A DNA stretch of 64,000 bases from Orobanche coerulescens (taxonomy: Eukaryota > Streptophyta > Magnoliopsida > Lamiales > Orobanchaceae), in contig CM065802.1 of assembly GCA_033398695.1 (NCBI GenBank), positions 165,039,965 through 165,103,964 on the forward strand, read 5' to 3'. The position numbers were made by a program, and so were the translations under genes. Shown here piece by piece: positions 1 to 10,162 of this stretch. The notes beneath the pieces are model-generated. The model did no database searches and was not told the origin of the DNA. It saw nothing but the letters and a program-made list of their open reading frames with translations. The first letter of the stretch is position 1. Each line of letters opens with the position of its first letter.

Positions 1-1200
1 AATCCATAACCCTTCCTTGGAAGCCTCCGAGGCTACTTGATACTCAGCGTGACAGGTGGAATCAGCAGTCGCGCTTTGCTTGGCGCTACGCCAAGATACT
101 GCTCCTCCATTAAGAGTAAATATGTAGCCAGAAGTAGACATCGAGTCGTCCTTCAGTCCTTGGAAGTCCGAATCAGTGAATCCCACCACATCCAATTCTG
201 CACTGCCATACATCAGAACCATATCTCTAGTCTTTCTCAAGTACTTGAGAACGTTCTTTACGGCAGTCCAATGTTCCCTACCTGGGTTTGCCTGAAACCT
301 ACTCACCACGCTTACAGCATGCGCAATGTCAGGTCTTGTACACAACAGCATACATAAGGCTACCCACGGCCGAAGCATATGGTATATTACTCATTTCCTT
401 TCGTTGTTCCTCACTTTGAGGACACATCTTCAAGGTGAGTTTTATTCCATGTCGCATCGGTAGGAACCCTCTTTTAGAATCATCCATCTTAAATCGCTTT
501 AAGATTTTATCTATATATAGGGCTTCGGAAAAACCTATTGTTCTCTTCGCTCTATCTCGGTAGAGTCGAATACCAAGAATATAGGTATCTTCTCCCAAGT
601 CTTTCATGGAGAAATTACTCGAAAGCCAAGCTTTCACAGAACTGAGCATTCCCACATCATTTCCTATTAGTAGAATGTCATCTACATATAGTACTAAGAA
701 TGCGATCTTGCTCCCACTAACCCTCTTGTATACACAAGGTTCCTCCTCATTTTTCACGAAGTAAAACTCTTTGACTGCCTCATCAAAACAAAGGTTCTAA
801 CTACGCGACGCTTGCTTCAGTCCATAAATGGAACGCTGAAGCTTGCACACTTTCTGAATATCGACTTCAGATACAAAGCCTTTAGGCTGCTCCATATAGA
901 TTTCCTCCTCGAGGAATCCATTAAGGAAAGCCGTCTTTACGTCCATTTGCCATATCTCATAATCGTGGTAGGCAGCTATAGCAAGCATCATGCAAATAGA
1001 CTTGATCATGGCTACGGGCGAGAAGGTATCGTGGTAATCGATCCCTCCCTTCTGGGTATAACCCTTTGCCACAAGCCTGGCCTTATAAGCGTCAACCTTG
1101 CCATCACCATCAGTCTTTCTCTTGTAGATCCACTTGTTCCCAATAGGCACTATGCCCTTGGGGCGGCCTACTAGAGTCCAGACCTGATTAACATGCATGA
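1..1200 (-). pseudogene. copia reverse transcriptase and RNase H, broken
   Basis: The fragment starting near 1198 carries the N-terminal copia RT block, with GNKWIYKRK, KARLVAKGY, QMDVKTAFLNG and the SIYGLKQASR motif. It then meets a TAG at about 797-799 in place of the usual Trp after SRS. The same frame continues at 757-329 with LVLYVDDILL, so the catalytic YVDD is intact. RNase H follows in other frames toward base 1; the segment at about 60-170 reads as the usual domain end of this family. At the integrase side the frame shifts near 1190. What is seen is a recognisable but multiply interrupted RT-RNase H. Confidence 0.88.
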
Positions 1201-2274
1201 GTCTATCTCAGCTTCCATAGATTCACGCCATTTCGCGGAGTCTACATCCACCATCGCTTGGTCATAGGTCGTCGGGTCGGTCTCTTGGCTATCACTTGGA
1301 ACCTCATGGAGACCCAGCTCCTCCAAGTGCACAAGCCCATACCTCTCAGGTAAATGAGACACCCTACTAGACCTACGAGGTGGTTGTACTTGTGTTTCAG
1401 AAAGTTCTGTTCCAATTTCTTGCATAGGTGTCTCCTTAGGAGTTTCATTGTATTCTTCCAAAGAAATACTTCTACCTGCTCCGCCTTCCTGGATGAACTC
1501 ATCTTCCAGGAAGTGTGCTTGTAAAGCAACAATGATCTTTTGATCTTCAGGCATGTATAATAGATATCCCATCGTCCCAGACGGGAATCCAATGAAATGT
1601 CCCTTCGCGGACCTAGCTTCCAACTTCTCCACCTTAGTCTTCTTGACATAGGCGGGACATCCCCAAATCCTAATATGATTAAGACTTGGTTTCCTCCCCT
1701 CCCACATCTCATGTGGAGTTTTAGGAATGGATTTGGAAGGACATCTGTTCAAGATATACGCGGCAGTCAGGAGTGCATACCCCCACAGGTAAATCGGCAA
1801 GTCAGTATAGCCCAGCATGGAACGGACCATGTTCAACAGGGTCCGGTTCCTTCTTTCTGACACACCATTTAACTGAGGAGTACCTGGAGGTGTTAGTTGT
1901 GAAACTATTCCATGTTCCTTAAGGAACTCGTCAAACTCCGTACTCATATACTCGCCACATCGGTCCGACCGAAGTGCTTTGATATGATTACCAGTTTGTT
2001 TCTCGACTAGGGCCTTGAATTCTTGGAATTTCTCAAAGGCCTTGGATTTATGTTTCATTAAGTATACATAACCATACCTAGTATGATCATCTGTAAACGT
2101 AATGAAATATTGATATCCGTCACGTGCTGCTTCCAAAGCACCACAAACCTCAGTATGGATTAATCCCAGTTTATCAGCGGCTCTTTCAAAAGTCCCTGTG
2201 AAGGGGGACTTAGTCATTTTGCCTTTAAGGCAAGATTCACAAGTAGGAAAGGGATCCGATCCCAATGGACCCAT
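1171..2274 (-). pseudogene. copia integrase core and C-terminal domain
   Basis: 367 codons are open. The N-terminal part has CESCLKGKMTKSPF (end of the gag-pre-integrase zinc-binding region). Next come the integrase core motifs FITFTDDHTRYGYVY, LRSDRCGEY and GVSERRNRTLLNMVRSML, giving the D-D-E residues. The GKR-like C-terminal part ends with the SRRSSRVSHLPERYG motif common in this copia group. The frame ends soon after, where the RT should continue without a break, so a small indel near 1190 separates integrase from RT. The domain was continuous with 4703-4880 before the solo LTR inserted. Confidence 0.88.
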
Positions 2275-2689
2275 AAGTTGTAATACCCGGTTGTAATTCA
2301 GTCAATATCATTCAGTAATTCCATTCGGTAATTGTCACTATGTAATTTTTCACTCGTTATAATCATTCATCCGTGTTCACCATTCGGAATAACTTCGAGT
2401 TGTGTATCGATATTGTTCATTGTTTCAACCTTACTCAGAAATCGAGACAAGAGTATTATCTTGATCGTGGAAATTGATTCATTAGTCGATGTTGACGTTG
2501 GAGTTCATGTCATTTCTAATCTTCTCATTGTTCGAATTATGTTTTTTTGTTGAGCGAACCCTTGTAATCATGGCTTGGAACCACCGTTTTGGGGTTTCCG
2601 TACTTTCATTTCGTGTTATTATTTCCCAAATATTGATTCCTATTGCTTTTATTCTCTTCACGGGTCATTTTTCATCATTTTAGGACCCA

Positions 2690-2985
2690 AGGGGGGTGTG
2701 GGCCGCGGCACAAGGAGTGTGCACCGCGGCACACACATTGTCCAGTTTTGGCCAAGCGATGCATGCGTGGGCCGCGGCACATGCGGTAGGGCGCGGCACC
2801 GCTGCCAGTCATTCCGTGGCACACTCGTCCGGGCCGCGGCACACTCGTGTTGCACTTATCGGCCAAACCTTCTGTACCGTGTGCCGCGGCACATGCCGAC
2901 GGGGCCGCGGCACACTGCCGAGCCACTGCCGCGGCACATTCGTCCGGGCCACGGCACACTTCGGCCGGGCCGCGGCACACAGGGC
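2690..2985. repeat. Array of about 11 palindromic GTGCCGCGGCAC-type words in the solo LTR U3
   Basis: The core is CCGCGGCACA and variants (one-base changes at several sites), often preceded by GGG or GTG; the full 12-mer GTGCCGCGGCAC is a perfect palindrome. Copies are 15-40 bp apart with non-repeated spacers such as TTCGTCCG, so this is a dispersed word array, not a simple tandem repeat. It makes a sharp GC-rich island in an AT-rich LTR and ends about 14 bp before a TATA-like box. Function is not known; binding sites, hairpins or methylation targets are possible. Confidence 0.85.
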
Positions 2986-2993
2986 AGTCAACT

Positions 2994-3000
2994 CTATAAT
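2994..3000 (+). promoter_or_regulatory. TATA-like box of the solo LTR
   Basis: CTATAAT lies just after the GC-rich array and just before a pyrimidine-rich stretch (about 3003-3045). That layout fits a plant core promoter at the U3/R boundary in the plus orientation of the LTR. The call rests on position and sequence only. Confidence 0.45.
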
Positions 3001-4702
3001 TGCGTTTTTTGAGCGTGAGCAGCTCATTTTTTTCCCTTTTCTTCAACCCATACGAGAGAGAGATCTTGAGGGGGAAGATTTGCATCATCAATCACTTGAG
3101 TATTCATCTTTCATCATTTTCATTCGGTTGTGAAGCTCGGATTGTGGATCTAACGCGATTTCATCGGATTAAAGTACTTGGATCTTCAAAGGTAATATTC
3201 ATCAAACCTCTTGGATTTCGATTTTGTATTGAGATATGATGTTTTAGATGTTAAGATCGTGTTGTATGAAGTGATATACGCATGATTATGGACATGTTTG
3301 ATTATTCATCGGATTATTGAAGGATTATTCAAGAACACTTTGAATATTGTGTTGGATTTGGGGGTTTTCGATTAATTGTTGTTGAAATCACGATTTTGGA
3401 TATTCATAATGGATTATTGATCGTATTGAAGATGTTTTGTTGGTTTGAAACACTTCTTGGGGATTTGATGTTGGTATTTTTGAGGTTTGGTTATAAACAA
3501 CCGAAGTTTGGCCACAAAGTGTTCGATATAATGCCCCAATGAACTTGGTTTAATCGTATCGATGTTTTGAGCTCGTTATATTCGTGTTTGATTCGTATAT
3601 TGAACGGATTGTTGATAATTGTATTATTCAAGGTTGTTCGAGCGACCGACATCTCAATTAGGACGTTGTTCGTGGAAGGATAATTGTCACCGGTGTTGTG
3701 TAAGTTAATTCTTACTAGGTTAAAAGGATATTCATTCCTTTTGTTGTTGTTCATTCATAATCATAGCTCATTCATCATTGTATTAACCGTATCAAAACTT
3801 GTCATTGTCAATTAATCACTTCAGTCACAAGGAACGATGGTTCCAATCTTTTCATTGAGCTGTCATTCATTTCACTATCATTTCATCTCGGTGAGTCTTT
3901 ATTCATTTTCGATGTCACTTTTGTTATATCGTGGCATTCCGGGTCATACTGGCATGCCGGTTGGTATGTGTAGGATTTTCATGTCGGGCACATTTAAGTC
4001 GTGTGTTGGTTGTTGGCCTCACATTGGACTGTGCACACGAGTCGATTGCTTCGTGAGACTGATTAGGTATAAGACCACACGTGTATTCGATCGATACTCG
4101 TTGGTGGCTTGTGCACGGACACATTTCCATCCCGGGCGTAGTGTGGCGCCACCCTTTGAGCCATACTGTTAGTTGGTTCATACAGCATGTTTGATTGCGT
4201 ATGTTTTCAACAAGATTGGGTTATAATCTAACCGATTCATTTTGATCGAACTTGTGGTTTATACAACATATATATGATTGTGTTTATTCAACTCTTGAGG
4301 ATTGTTGTTCTGTGTAACTGACCCCGTTTGGGGATTTTGTTTTCAGGTCATGGCAAGGCAAAATCTCGGGAGTAGCATGTTGACGGCGAGGAGTCCCTGT
4401 GATACTAGTAGGGGGCCCTGTTCTTTTCAGTCATTCATGTTGTTGTCATTTATTTTCCGCTGCAGCTTTTCATTTGGATACTCCGTTTCATTCAGTGTTG
4501 TGTATTTTATCTTCATATAAAATACACTAGTATTCGGTATTGTCCTGGTGTGTTGTACTTAAACTCCTCGTCGGAGTAGTTGGTAATATAATGTGGTTCA
4601 GTACTACAATTATATTATTTAATTCATCAGTTTTCATTCGCCTGGTGGGTCCCAGTCGGGGATCCACGGCACTGTAATATCCGCCTAGTTTGGGGTGTTA
4701 CA

Positions 4703-6056
4703 TAAGTCCATCCTTTTCCATCTTGTAAACCTTGGTCTGACCAACATGACCAAGTCTAAGATGCCATTTCAAAACTTGATTGGTTTCATCCCTACCACGT
4801 TTTCTAGTCATAGTATTAACAACTACCTTGTTGCTGAGATTTAGATGATACAATCCATTCAACATGTAGCAGTACCCACTAGTTTATTTCTAAAATAAAT
4901 TTTGGAGGAACCATCACCAATGAAAAATGAAAAGCATTTTCGGTCCATGACCGGAATGGATACAATGTTTTTGTGCCCTTCGGCAAAACAAGTACATCTT
5001 CTAAAGTCAAAACAAAGCCGGATTCTAAACCCAAAAGAAGTGATCCTATGTTGGTCGCCTCGACACTATGCCCACTTCCGACTGTGATCATAACTTCTCC
5101 AGCTCTAAGCTTCCTACTTTGTTCCAGATCCTGATTCACGGTACAAATATGAGAACTAGCACCAGAATCAAGTATCCAGGAAGTAGAAAATACAGTAGCA
5201 GAACAATTTGTTTCCAAAACTAAAAGTTCTGTACCTGAAGTGCCATGAAGAATCGGACAGTCTCTAGCCCAGTGTCCCAGCTCACCGCACTTGAGACAAG
5301 CATCCTTCTTCTTCTTGTTCTTCGGAACCATCGGGGTCTTGCCCTTACCCTTAAGGTCCTTAATTTGTGGTCCAGTTTGCTTCTTGGTCTTTTTCTTCTT
5401 GTTCTTAGACCTCCGAGGTCCAGAAGAAATCACAAGGGCAGACTCCTTCATCGTGAGTCTTCATCGAGGCGGCGGTCACAAGTTTGTTCATTAGCCCGGC
5501 TAAATTGCATGCAATCTCATTGCAGTTGAAGTTCATAACAAGCGTGAGAAGGAATCGGGGAGAGGCGTAGGATAAGGTCGGTTTGGAGAGAAGTATCCAT
5601 TTTAAAATCAAGAGCCTCCAATCTCTCGATCATGGATATCATTTTGAGGACGTGTTCCCCAACCTTCTCACCTTCCTTCATCCTTGCACCGAACAGTTGC
5701 TTGAATATCTCATATCTAGCAGTTCTGCTGTACTCACCATAAAGTTCGGTTAAGTGAGATAGAATCTGCCTAGCAGAAGTCATTTTCTCATGATCTCTCT
5801 GAAGCTCATTAGACATGGAAGCCATCATATAAGCACGGACTTCCACGTCATCCTTAACCCACTTTTCGTGGTTTTAAATCTCTTCCTGATTGGCTCGGGT
5901 CCGCACAGGAGGCGCCGGAATATCCGTCTCCAAGACGTATCCCAGTGCCTCTATATTGAGGACAATCATCAGATTGCGGAGCCAATCCATAAAGTTAGGT
6001 CCCATTAAGGTATTTTTTCGAGTAGAATTGCGAGTGGATTCATTGTCATATTGAGA
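4703..6056 (-). pseudogene. copia gag, CCHC zinc knuckle, protease and gag-pre-integrase region
   Basis: Reading leftwards on the minus strand, gag probably begins at an ATG near 6053-6051. The early residues GPNFMDWLRNLMIVL are the usual N-terminal copia gag block, with a one-base shift near 6006. The UBN2-type gag middle lies at 5846-5517. A lysine-rich stretch is followed by the zinc knuckle CLKCGELGHWARDC, then the protease active site LDSGASSHIC and the gag-pre-integrase zinc-binding start (WHLRLGH-type, near 4750). Several frame changes (near 5520, 5450 and 4880) break the polyprotein. Confidence 0.85.
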
Positions 6057-7427
6057 TTTGAGTCTGCATCAAGTACGATAGATTAATTAGTGACTCATTC
6101 AATTATATTCTGAGTATAGAATTAAGGTCTTTTCTATTCTTGTTACCCAGCTCCCACTATTTTTATTGGAATAACACACTCCCATTTGAAATTCGGAAGT
6201 ATCGTCGCTCTACTTCATAGTGGTGATCGAGTTCTTTATAAATCTTAATAGAGGGCAACCGAACAGGTTTCTAGTCTATTAATTTTCATAAAGTGGTGTC
6301 CAACACCAACCCATCTAATGGATGATTCGATCTTCTTTTTTCCCTTGTTCACTCCCCTCAACCTATACGGTTTCTATGGTTCGTGAACAAGTTAAGTTTA
6401 TACCATCGACGCAAATCAGTTTCACAATTGAATCTTATCCGGCAACCTATCAGGTTTCTAGGGATAAAATTTGCTCCAACCGAAGGCATCCAAATGCTCT
6501 CCCAGTAATTTATCTGTCCTCCCCGAACGACTACCCCGATAACTCGGAAGCATAGCACATCCAGTTTGGATTTCAATTTCCCGAAAACTCGATGGAGGGA
6601 AGGAAAACCTTGAAACCTTATAAACTTAATAATTTATCGTGGGAGAATTTTCGCGATTAACGTTACACTTTGCACATTAATCGTTTAAGCGTGTTTGTGG
6701 CATTCATACAATATGAAACAAGCATTCACAACCTAGTTGCTACCAACATGTGGTTCATGGACTGTTCCTAGAAGACAAAAACTCCGTAATCTAATTACAA
6801 GTCTTCATCTTGAATCTTCGTCTTCTCGAAATGGATCTTCCTCCGGTCTTCGTCATTACATATAAATTTTACATTGAAAATTGCATCCTAGATACAAATT
6901 TTTTCTAGTAAAATAAATAGGCTCAAAACGGCCTTTACAACCCAATCGAATAAAACGAACGATTCAAAAACTAAGTCCACGAACCACATCCCTATTCAAA
7001 AGCATTCATCCAATAAATACTAAATAAATGGAAAGCGTAGAGATACATTGATCCAATCAACAATACGAACCGATCAAATCGATTCACACAATCGGTAATA
7101 TGATAACGTTCAAAATAATTCGGTCGACCATAAATATTCCAATTAATCAAATTTCCCTTATAAAATGAAATACCATAAATCATTTTAATCATATTAAATC
7201 CAATTTAACATGCGGGAGATTAATTTTTAAGAATACACGAAAAAATCGAGTCGGGGCGAAAATGGCCTGCCGTGGCTGAGTCACCCTCGGCAGCATGCCG
7301 ACAGACAGGCCTGGCATGGCCGAGTCACGCTCGGCAACTGCCGCCCAGGTAGGGCTGCCCAGCGGCCACAGGCGCGGCCCCCGGTCTGATGTCTGCCGGG
7401 CCGTGCTGCGACCACACAGGCGCGGCC
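6057..7427. other. Presumed copia leader remnant and junction, no gene seen
   Basis: On the minus strand this lies upstream of gag, so it is probably the untranslated leader of copia copy 1. No LTR end or tRNA primer site was found, and no coding sequence is apparent. The last 170 bases (about 7255-7427) are strongly GC-rich with short internal repeats (a GGCYGAGTCAC...CTCGGCA unit twice and CACAGGCGCGGCC twice), unlike the AT-rich sequence before. At 7428 the sequence switches abruptly to copia copy 2 on the opposite strand. Confidence 0.5.
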
Positions 7428-9100
7428 TCGAGCAAGAAGAAAGACACTTGTCTCAAGTGTGGTGAGCTGGGCCTAGAGAGTGTCCTATTCTTCATGGCAC
7501 TTCAGGTACAGAACTTTTAGTTTTGGAAACAAATTGTTCTGCTACTGTATTTTTAAATTCCTGGAAACTGGATTCTGGTGCTAGTTCTCATATTTGTACC
7601 GTGAATTAGGATCTGGAACAAAGTAGGAAGCTTGGAGCTGGAGAAATTATGATCACAGTCGGAAGCGGGCATAGTGTCGAGGCGAACGACATAGGATCAC
7701 TTCTTTTGGGTTTAGAATACGGCTTTGTTTTGACTTTAGAAGATGTACTTGTTCTTCCCAGGGGGCATAAAAACATTGTATCTATTTCGGTCATGGACCG
7801 AAAAGGCTTTTCATTTTTCATTGGTGATGGTTCCTACAAAATTTATTTCAGAAATAAACTAGTGGGTACTGCTACATTATTAAATGATCATCTAAATCGG
7901 AGCAACAAAGTAGTTGTGAATACTATGACTAGAAAACGTGGTAGGGATGAAACCAATCAAGTTTTGAAATGGCATCTTAGACCTGGTCATGTTGGTCAGA
8001 CCAAGGTTTACAAAATGGAAAAAGATGGACTTGTGGGTCCATTGGGATCGGATCCCTTTCCTACTTGTGAATCTTGCCTTAAAGGCAAAATGACTAAGTC
8101 TCCCTTCACAGGGACTTTTGAAAGAGCCACTGATAAACTCGGATTAATCCATACCGACATATGTGGTGCTTTGGAAGCAGCACGTGATGGATATCAATAT
8201 TTCATTACGTTTATAGACGATCATACTAGGTATAGTTATGTATACTTAATGAAACATAAATCCGAGGCCTTTGAGAAATTCCAGGAATTCAAGGCCCTAG
8301 TCGAGAAACAAACTGGTAATCATATCAAAGCACTTCGGTCGGACCGAGGTGGAGAGTATATGAGTACGGAGTTTGATGAGTTCCTTAAGGAACATGGAAT
8401 AGTCTCACAACTAACACCTCCATGTACACCTCAGTTAAATTGTGTGTCAGAAAGAAAGAACTGGACCTTGTTGAACATGGTCCGTTCCATGGTGGGCTAT
8501 ACTGACTTACCAATTTACCTGTGGGGGTATGCACTCCTGACTGCCGCTTACATCTTGAACAGATGTCCTTCCAAATACATTCCTAAAACTCCACATGAGA
8601 TGTGGGAGGGCAGGAAACCAAGTCTTAATCACATTAGAATTTGGGGATGTCCCGCCTATGTCAAGAAGACTATGGTGAACAAAATGGAAGCGAGGTTCGT
8701 GAGGAAATGTTTCATTGGATTCCCATCTGAGACGATGGGATATATATTCTACATGCCGAAGGATCAAAAGATTATTATTGCTTTACAAGCACACTTCCTG
8801 GAAGATGAGTTTATTCAGGAAGACGGAGCAGGTAGAAGTATTTCTTTGGAAGAATACAATGAAACTCCTCGGGAGACACCTGTGCAAGAAACTGAAACCG
8901 AACCTTCTGAAACACAAGTACAACCACCTCGTAGGTCTAGCAGGGTGTCTCATTTACCTGAGACGTATGGGCTAGTACACTTGGAGGAGCTGGGTCTCCA
9001 TGAGGTTCCAAGTGATAGCCAAGAGACTGACCCAACGACCTGTGACCAAGCGATGGTGAATGTAGACTCCATGAAATGGACTGTAGCAGTCTTCATGTAG
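7428..9100 (+). pseudogene. copia gag end, protease and integrase
   Basis: The first bases read as KKKDTCLKCGELG, the start of the CCHC knuckle. A deletion removes part of the knuckle. The protease site LDSGASSH follows, then a stop replaces Gln shortly before 7649. From 7649 a 483-codon frame runs through gag-pre-integrase (WHLRPGHVGQTK) and the integrase core (FITFIDDHTRYSYVY, LRSDRGGEY, VSERKNWTLLNMVR), so all three acidic residues are visible, then the RRSSRVSHLPETYG C-terminus. The frame ends in unrelated residues at 9100, at the point where RT should begin. Confidence 0.88.
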
Positions 9101-10087
9101 TTTGGATCTTCGTTTTGATGAGGCAGTCAAAAAGTTTGACTTCGTGCAAAATGAAGAGGAACCTTGTGTATACAAGAGGGTTAGTGGGAGCAAAATCGCA
9201 TTCTTAGTACTATGTGTAGATGACATTCTACTATTAGAAAACAGTGTGGGAATGCTCAGTTCTGTGAAAGCTTGGCTTTTGGAGTAAGTTCTCCATGAAA
9301 GAATTGGGAGACGAAACCTATATTCTAGGGATTCGACTCTATTGGGATAGAGCGAAGAGTATGGTAGGTGTTTCCCAAGCTCTCTATGCAGATAAAGTCT
9401 TAAAGATATTTAAGATGGATGATTCTAAAAGAGGGTTCCTTCCGATGTGACATGGAATAAAACTCTCATCTAAGATGTGTCCTCAAAGTGAGGAACAATG
9501 AAAGGAAATGAGTAATATACCATATGCTTCGGCAGTGGGTAACCATATATATACTTTATTGTGTACAAGACCTGACATTACGCATGCTGGGAGTGTGGTA
9601 AGTAGGTTTCGGGCTAACCCAGTTAGGGAACATTAGACCGCCGTAAAGAACATTCTCAAGTACTTTAGAAGGACTAGAGATCTGGTTCTTAAATATGGTG
9701 GTAGATAACTGAATGTGGTGGGATTCACTAAATTGGACTTCCAAGGACAGAAAGACGATTCGATGTCCACTTCTGGATATTTACTCTTAATAGAGGAGCA
9801 GTATCTTGGCACAGTGAGTATAAAGCGGCCTCGGAGGCCTCCAAAGAAAGGGTTAAGAAGTTACTGGGTAAACTTCACGTGACACCATGTGCTACGCTGC
9901 CTGTTTTCACTTTTATACGATAGAGCGGTAGCACAGGCCTGGGAGCCGAGGTTTCATAACAATACAAAACATATTGAGAGAGAGTATCATCTTGTAAGAG
10001 AATTTGTTTGCAAAGAGATACATTGTGATGCATAGAGTAGAGTCAGCTGACTACGTCGCTGATCCACTGACCAAGCCACTTTCTTAG
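9101..10087 (+). pseudogene. copia RT (N-terminal part deleted) and RNase H
   Basis: Compared with copy 1, about 400 bp covering the first RT blocks are absent; the frame resumes at LRFDEAVKKFDFV. The catalytic motif is LVLCVDDILLL, so the usual YVDD has become CVDD. A frameshift follows near 9285. RNase H continues with stops to the terminal ADPLTKPLS, the normal end of a copia polyprotein, with stop at 10085-10087. The product would be non-functional. Confidence 0.85.
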
Positions 10088-10162
10088 ATTAGCTTAGATC
10101 GTCATCTCGAGAACATGGGTATTAGATACCATAGTGTGTGGCATTGAGTGCAAGTGGAAGAT

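Larger units (their letters stand above)
2279..4702 (+). mobile_element. Solo LTR of a Ty3-gypsy Tekay-like chromovirus
   Basis: The 2424-bp element starts TGTAATACCCGG and ends GGGGTGTTACA, and is flanked by the 5-bp duplication TAAGT (2274-2278 and 4703-4707). There is no internal retroviral sequence between the termini. The last 45 bp closely resemble the LTR end of the full-length gypsy element at 14405-23145 when that is read on its own (minus) strand; both share GATCYACGGCACTGTAATAT before the terminal GTGTTACA. This places both in the same family and fixes the orientation as plus. A solo LTR normally arises by LTR-LTR recombination. It sits inside copia copy 1, so it is younger than that insertion. 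Confidence 0.93.
1..6056 (-). mobile_element. Ty1-copia retrotransposon copy 1, Tork/Angela-like, decayed, cut by the window edge
   Basis: Read on the minus strand the order is gag, protease, integrase, reverse transcriptase, RNase H, which is the Ty1-copia order. The RNase H end runs off base 1, so the 3' LTR is outside the window. A gypsy solo LTR (2279-4702) splits the region between the gag-pre-integrase and integrase domains, and removing it with one TSD copy restores the reading. The plus-strand element at 7428-12161 is a close relative: long stretches match almost base for base in inverted orientation. The open frames are broken by stops and indels, so the copy is dead. Confidence 0.9.

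Noticed and set aside
2675..3133. Overlapping open frames on both strands across the GC-rich array, up to 145 codons
   Set aside because: They are by-products of the palindromic words inside an LTR; the translations are repetitive (AAAHG, PRHTR types) and no family is recognised.
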